From a virus, in the IMG/VR virus record IMGVR_UViG_3300031773_000015, positions 1 to 34,892 of that record: 34,892 nt of DNA; one strand, given 5' to 3'. How positions within the stretch are numbered: the stretch's first letter is position 1; every line of letters starts with the position of its first letter. Shown here in pieces: positions 31,379 to 34,892 of the stretch. The translations under genes and the position numbers were made by a program. Below the pieces are notes generated by a model. The model made no database searches and was not told the DNA's origin. It worked only from the letters and a program-made list of their open reading frames with translations.

Positions 31379-32229
31379 ATAGTTATAGTATTAGGTGGTC
31401 CTGCAAAATCAGGATCATCATATCTTGGATTTGCTACACCAGGCTTGTAATTGGGATCAGGATAATCAAAACAATCTTTACCCTGATACTCAGTTATAAG
31501 AGGGTTAATATCTTTTCTTTCTGCATATACATGATAGAAACAATCAATTGGCATACCACCCATAGTTTGAAGATATATCTTTTCATCATCCCATCTCTTT
31601 ATAATAATATCTTGATGTGCTCCAATAGGTTGGAGTTGAACAGTAATACTATTAATATGAACTAAATCCTTCCAATATCTTGGTAAAAAGATTTCCTTTC
31701 CTCTCCTCAATCTACCTCTATGGTAAACTCCTACCTCTGCTCCCTCAATACAAGCATATCTTAATCTCCACCCCTCACCTTTAGATGGGTGTGGAATATC
31801 AAAAGGTTTTGGTTTACCGTCTGATTCAGAAAATCTTGCTGACATAGTTTTACCGCCTGTTCCTATCTTGAACATTGCCTCACCTGAGTCATTAATCCAG
31901 ACAGTTCCATTATTAATATTAATTGCTTGCCCTGCACTACTATCAATATAAAGAGTCTTAGATGTTCCAGTATCACCTTCTATAACAGTATTACCCTTCA
32001 CATATAATGATTTATTTGCTGGAACACAATCCTTATCATCATTCTTTGTTCTACCTACCATCAAGGTGGCAAAATTATCTGGAAACTCAGTAGGACCACC
32101 AAAAACTGCTGGACCTTCACAATGCATAGATCCATTTATCTTTTCATCACCTTGCTTAATAGCAGGAACAATCCCTGTTCCTACTTGGAGTTGTCCTCCA
32201 CAACTTATGTCATCAAATCCCCAAGACAT
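31375..32229 (-). CDS. tail-fibre or baseplate protein with conserved C-terminal module
   Basis: 284 residues. The N-terminal half has beta-rich fibre-like sequence (KSLYVKGNTVIEGDTGTSKT). The C-terminal part, beginning KPFDIPHPSKGEGWRLRYAC (about 136-155) and continuing VGVYHRGRL, EIFLPRYW and CFYHVYAERKD, resembles a module I recall from many marine T4-like phage fibres; its role (trimer folding or receptor contact) is uncertain. A strong ribosome site (AGGAGG, 7 bases upstream) supports the start. Its last codons overlap the oxygenase start. Confidence 0.82.
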   Translation of the reverse strand: MSWGFDDISCGGQLQVGTGIVPAIKQGDEKINGSMHCEGPAVFGGPTEFPDNFATLMVGRTKNDDKDCVPANKSLYVKGNTVIEGDTGTSKTLYIDSSAGQAININNGTVWINDSGEAMFKIGTGGKTMSARFSESDGKPKPFDIPHPSKGEGWRLRYACIEGAEVGVYHRGRLRRGKEIFLPRYWKDLVHINSITVQLQPIGAHQDIIIKRWDDEKIYLQTMGGMPIDCFYHVYAERKDINPLITEYQGKDCFDYPDPNYKPGVANPRYDDPDFAGPPNTITM

Positions 32230-32240
32230 TTTTATTCCTC

Positions 32241-32864
32241 CTATACTTGATTACTTTCTTTTTGCATTCTCTGTCCACCTGTCTTAGAATCTTTCTTAGA
32301 ACAGGCATCAGTAACACCTCTAATTACAGATCCATAGAGCTTCAAACAACTATTAGCAGCTATACTAATAATACCAGTACTTGTAATTCTAGTCAAGGAC
32401 TTAGAATCTAAAATTATCTTCTTGGTTTCATGAACGGTAAAAGTTTCTGTTGCACTACAAGTAATATGACCTTTATCACCACCCTCACCAATAGCAACTA
32501 ATTCAATATCAGTTCCTTGTAATCTAATCTTACCATTAGTGGCAGTAATACAAATATCACCATTCAATGCATTTATAACACAAGTGGTATCTGCTTCTTC
32601 ATTATCACTTCCACATTCAACTTGAAAATTACCAGGACTTGTAGAACTTGTCCACCCCTTCCTTTCACCATCAATCTCTAAATTAAATTGATGACGACCA
32701 TCAGGTGTATCAAGTTTAACTCCAGAAGTAACAGTTGCCTTTTTGTCAAGATGACCAAAAGAAATAGACCCTTTATCAGTACCATATCTTACAGCACTAT
32801 AGTTCTTTTTAGCTTGCCCTTTTTTTCCACCTCTATCGAGATTTTGATTATTAGCTGTTGGCAT
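32241..32864 (-). CDS. gp5/VgrG-like beta-helix spike protein
   Basis: 207 residues. After a basic N-terminus (NQNLDRGGKKGQAKKNYSAV) come short strand repeats like those of the triple-stranded beta-helix of T4 gp5 and VgrG needles: NGDICITATNGKIRLQGTDI, then TFTVHETKKIILDS and GIISIAANSCLKLYG (about 107-190). I infer a baseplate central spike or a comparable needle. No lysozyme domain is present, unlike T4 gp5. The C-terminus is polar. It starts 5 bases after the upstream stop. Confidence 0.8.
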   Translation of the reverse strand: MPTANNQNLDRGGKKGQAKKNYSAVRYGTDKGSISFGHLDKKATVTSGVKLDTPDGRHQFNLEIDGERKGWTSSTSPGNFQVECGSDNEEADTTCVINALNGDICITATNGKIRLQGTDIELVAIGEGGDKGHITCSATETFTVHETKKIILDSKSLTRITSTGIISIAANSCLKLYGSVIRGVTDACSKKDSKTGGQRMQKESNQV

Positions 32865-32869
32865 AATTA

Positions 32870-34892
32870 TTAAGTAAGATTATCGGGGGTTCCAGGAATG
32901 TTAAGTCTAGGATTGTTGCTGTTAATGTCCGTACCCTGTCTCTGAATTGCAGATGGAGGTGTAGTAACACGAGCATCAATACTCTCCAGTAGAGTAGCAT
33001 AGATTTGAACCTTTTGACCAGGTGTATCATAATAACCCGCATAACGAATACCATTCTCATAGAAAATAGCACCATAGTAAGGTTTACCATCATAGTATCC
33101 AGTTTGTTTCAAACCAGGAAGATCAGTAACCTGAATTAATCTCTTTGGATCAACTCCAATAGGATCTAAAACAGTTTTTAATAGTGGTATACCCTTATAA
33201 CCAATACCTGTGCCTGATCCTCTTACTATTACTTTAGGATACTCCCTAAAACCATTAGGAGGAGTTGGTTCTCCAGGATCTGCTTTTTCAACTAATGAAG
33301 GATCATCAGGATCATCAACAACAGTTACTACTGTACATACAGTACCACCCACATCACCAGTAATACAATATGTTGTAGTTTCTGTAGGACAAACCTTTAC
33401 GGTTCCTCTTGGAACGACAGGGACATTACCAACTCCCTTATCAATTGTCAATTTTGTATTTAATTTAGAAGTATAAACAAGTTCAGTACATTCTCCTTGA
33501 ACTATTATTGAAGGATTACCATCAAGTGTTACTGTGGGTGTTGGTGGATCTCCTGGAAGTCTAATAACAGGAGGATCACCAGGCCCTGGTGGTACGGGTG
33601 GAGTTTTGCGAGGATCAAATTCTAATATCTCTCCAAGTGGACCTTTAGGAGGAATATAACATATCTCTTCACCAGTTTCAGTATTTACAATACATACCTT
33701 ATCATCTGGTCCATAATTAATTCCTTGATCTTCAGGAATAACTTTATCCAACTCCAAAATAACAGATGGACCTGAAGGATCACCATCACGTTCAGGAGGT
33801 AGAGGAGGATCAAATCCATTTCCTGGATCAGTAATAATAACAGAAGTAACAATACCAACACCATCTATCTTTTTAGGACAAGGTGGTGGAATAAGAATTG
33901 CAGAAACACCAAGAGGATTAACTGTCCAAGGTTTACCCTGTGCTGTTCCTGATCTTGGATCTACTTTTGCTACATCTACTTTTCTTGTAATCTTTACAGC
34001 AGCAACAGTAGGATTATATCTAAATGTGCCATCAGTACCTGTATCACGAAAATCTATATTCATTAAAACTAATTCTAGTTTTCTCTTTCCTTTAGTAGCA
34101 TTAAACTGAGTTTTTGTTATACCTTTACCAACCTCTGCCTCTGCAACTTGAATACCATCAACCTTTACAAGCAAAACATCGTCTGCTTCTGCCTGTATGT
34201 CATACGTTCCTTTTTCAGGAAAATCAACATTATTAAATGTCATTGTCCATGTCTTACCATTAAAATTGGCAATATACTCTTCATCAGTAGTGAACGTAGG
34301 GGTGAGAAATGGTCCTAATGTTCCCGAAACATAAGTTGATATAGGAGGTCCAGAATAACTAACACCATCTTTCGTAGACCCACCAGTAAGACCTTTACCA
34401 TATTCTATAGTTGTTATATCTTTAGAAGGAATTCTATATTTACAAGTATTTCCAACCATATTATAAAACTCACCATCAGTAGCAGAAGCCATGATATCAA
34501 CCCAATCATTATCCGTCCAATCCTCCATTTGAACAACACCCTTCCCCTTATTCCTCAATCTAATATTGGCATTATTATTCTGATTATAAGTTGCATTATC
34601 TGGATATATGTAAACATCCTTTGTTTCATTCCCATGTTGTCTATTTGTTCTAGTCCAAGTTTTATCGGCAACAGAAAATGAATCAAGAGAAACACCACCA
34701 GTTCTTGGATTATCAGACCATACTAAAGTAATAGTTACCTTAACTCTCTTTCCAGCAATACCACCAGTAACTTTAAGTCCTTTACCATCATCAGTAAATG
34801 TAACCTCCCCACCATCAGTTTTATCTATTACAATTGAAGCATTTGTATTATTACGACTACCATCCACTAAATCAATAATTTTTCGATTATTC
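32870..34892 (-). CDS. large virion structural protein, N-terminus beyond the window
   Basis: At least 674 residues; the frame stays open to the right edge. Residues from about base 34,260 down (NGKTWTMTFNNVDFPEKGTY, then VKVDGIQVAEAEVGKG) form a PA14- or lectin-like beta domain. A Pro-rich middle (PPVPPGPGDPPVIRLPGDPP) separates it from Ig-like strands. The C-terminal 70 residues (GKPYYGAIFYENGIRYAGYY, then NPRLNIPGTPDNLT) are a module I recall from marine T4-like phage structural proteins. An ATG-like start at 34,865 would be GTG, but no stop precedes it, so the true start probably lies outside. Exact virion location unknown. Confidence 0.8.
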   Translation of the reverse strand, partial: NNRKIIDLVDGSRNNTNASIVIDKTDGGEVTFTDDGKGLKVTGGIAGKRVKVTITLVWSDNPRTGGVSLDSFSVADKTWTRTNRQHGNETKDVYIYPDNATYNQNNNANIRLRNKGKGVVQMEDWTDNDWVDIMASATDGEFYNMVGNTCKYRIPSKDITTIEYGKGLTGGSTKDGVSYSGPPISTYVSGTLGPFLTPTFTTDEEYIANFNGKTWTMTFNNVDFPEKGTYDIQAEADDVLLVKVDGIQVAEAEVGKGITKTQFNATKGKRKLELVLMNIDFRDTGTDGTFRYNPTVAAVKITRKVDVAKVDPRSGTAQGKPWTVNPLGVSAILIPPPCPKKIDGVGIVTSVIITDPGNGFDPPLPPERDGDPSGPSVILELDKVIPEDQGINYGPDDKVCIVNTETGEEICYIPPKGPLGEILEFDPRKTPPVPPGPGDPPVIRLPGDPPTPTVTLDGNPSIIVQGECTELVYTSKLNTKLTIDKGVGNVPVVPRGTVKVCPTETTTYCITGDVGGTVCTVVTVVDDPDDPSLVEKADPGEPTPPNGFREYPKVIVRGSGTGIGYKGIPLLKTVLDPIGVDPKRLIQVTDLPGLKQTGYYDGKPYYGAIFYENGIRYAGYYDTPGQKVQIYATLLESIDARVTTPPSAIQRQGTDINSNNPRLNIPGTPDNLT

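Noticed and set aside
1-34892. tRNA genes, rRNA or insertion sequences
   Set aside because: No cloverleaf-like sequence, transposase or terminal inverted repeats were seen by eye; a tRNA scan was not possible.

Overview
The window looks like part of the genome of a marine T4-like myovirus, most likely a cyanophage (Prochlorococcus/Synechococcus type) or a close relative. The reasons are: AT-rich DNA with nearly every gene on the minus strand; tightly packed genes with ATGA-type overlaps; T4-type late promoters (TATAAATA or GATAAATA) in front of structural genes; a gp5/VgrG-like beta-helix spike protein; very large low-complexity tail-fibre proteins; and two phage-type 2OG-Fe(II) oxygenases. 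The exact genus cannot be fixed from sequence reading alone. Transcription runs from high to low coordinates.

Region 1 (1-7,130) is an accessory, early-type region. It holds the N-terminal part of a DEAH helicase and then four blocks of small genes. Four copies of a 17-bp repeat (TTTAGACGCTTCAGTTA on the + strand) each lie exactly at the 3' end of a gene block and just upstream of the next block, so the region reads as repeat-punctuated cassettes. Block A (890-2058) includes a very basic protein whose N-terminus matches the T4 capsid-targeting signal. Block B (2109-3112) holds small unknowns. Block C (3188-4637) holds a DNA methyltransferase overlapped by a possible restriction endonuclease. 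Block D (4707-7022) holds a secreted glycine-zipper protein, small membrane proteins and unknowns. Host-like sigma-70 promoters, often with extended -10 elements, drive several of these.

Region 2 (7,050-29,972) is a late structural region: 13 genes, most of them tail-fibre, adhesin or baseplate-associated proteins, ended by a strong hairpin at 7050-7075. The fibres are mosaics that share N-terminal, shaft and C-terminal modules. Other modules are polyglycine adhesin domains, a LamG lectin-like domain and a propeller-like repeat protein. Two non-structural genes sit inside it, a 2OG-Fe(II) oxygenase and an unknown 281-aa protein, each with its own near-perfect sigma-70 promoter.

Region 3 (29,988-34,892) holds several small genes, a second oxygenase, one plus-strand gene facing a minus-strand gene across overlapping divergent promoters, then a fibre protein with a conserved C-terminal module, a spike-like beta-helix protein, and a large structural protein that runs off the right edge.

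Most likely working picture: late genes build the baseplate, spike and a variable receptor-binding apparatus, while the repeat-bounded early cassettes are exchangeable host-takeover and defence genes.
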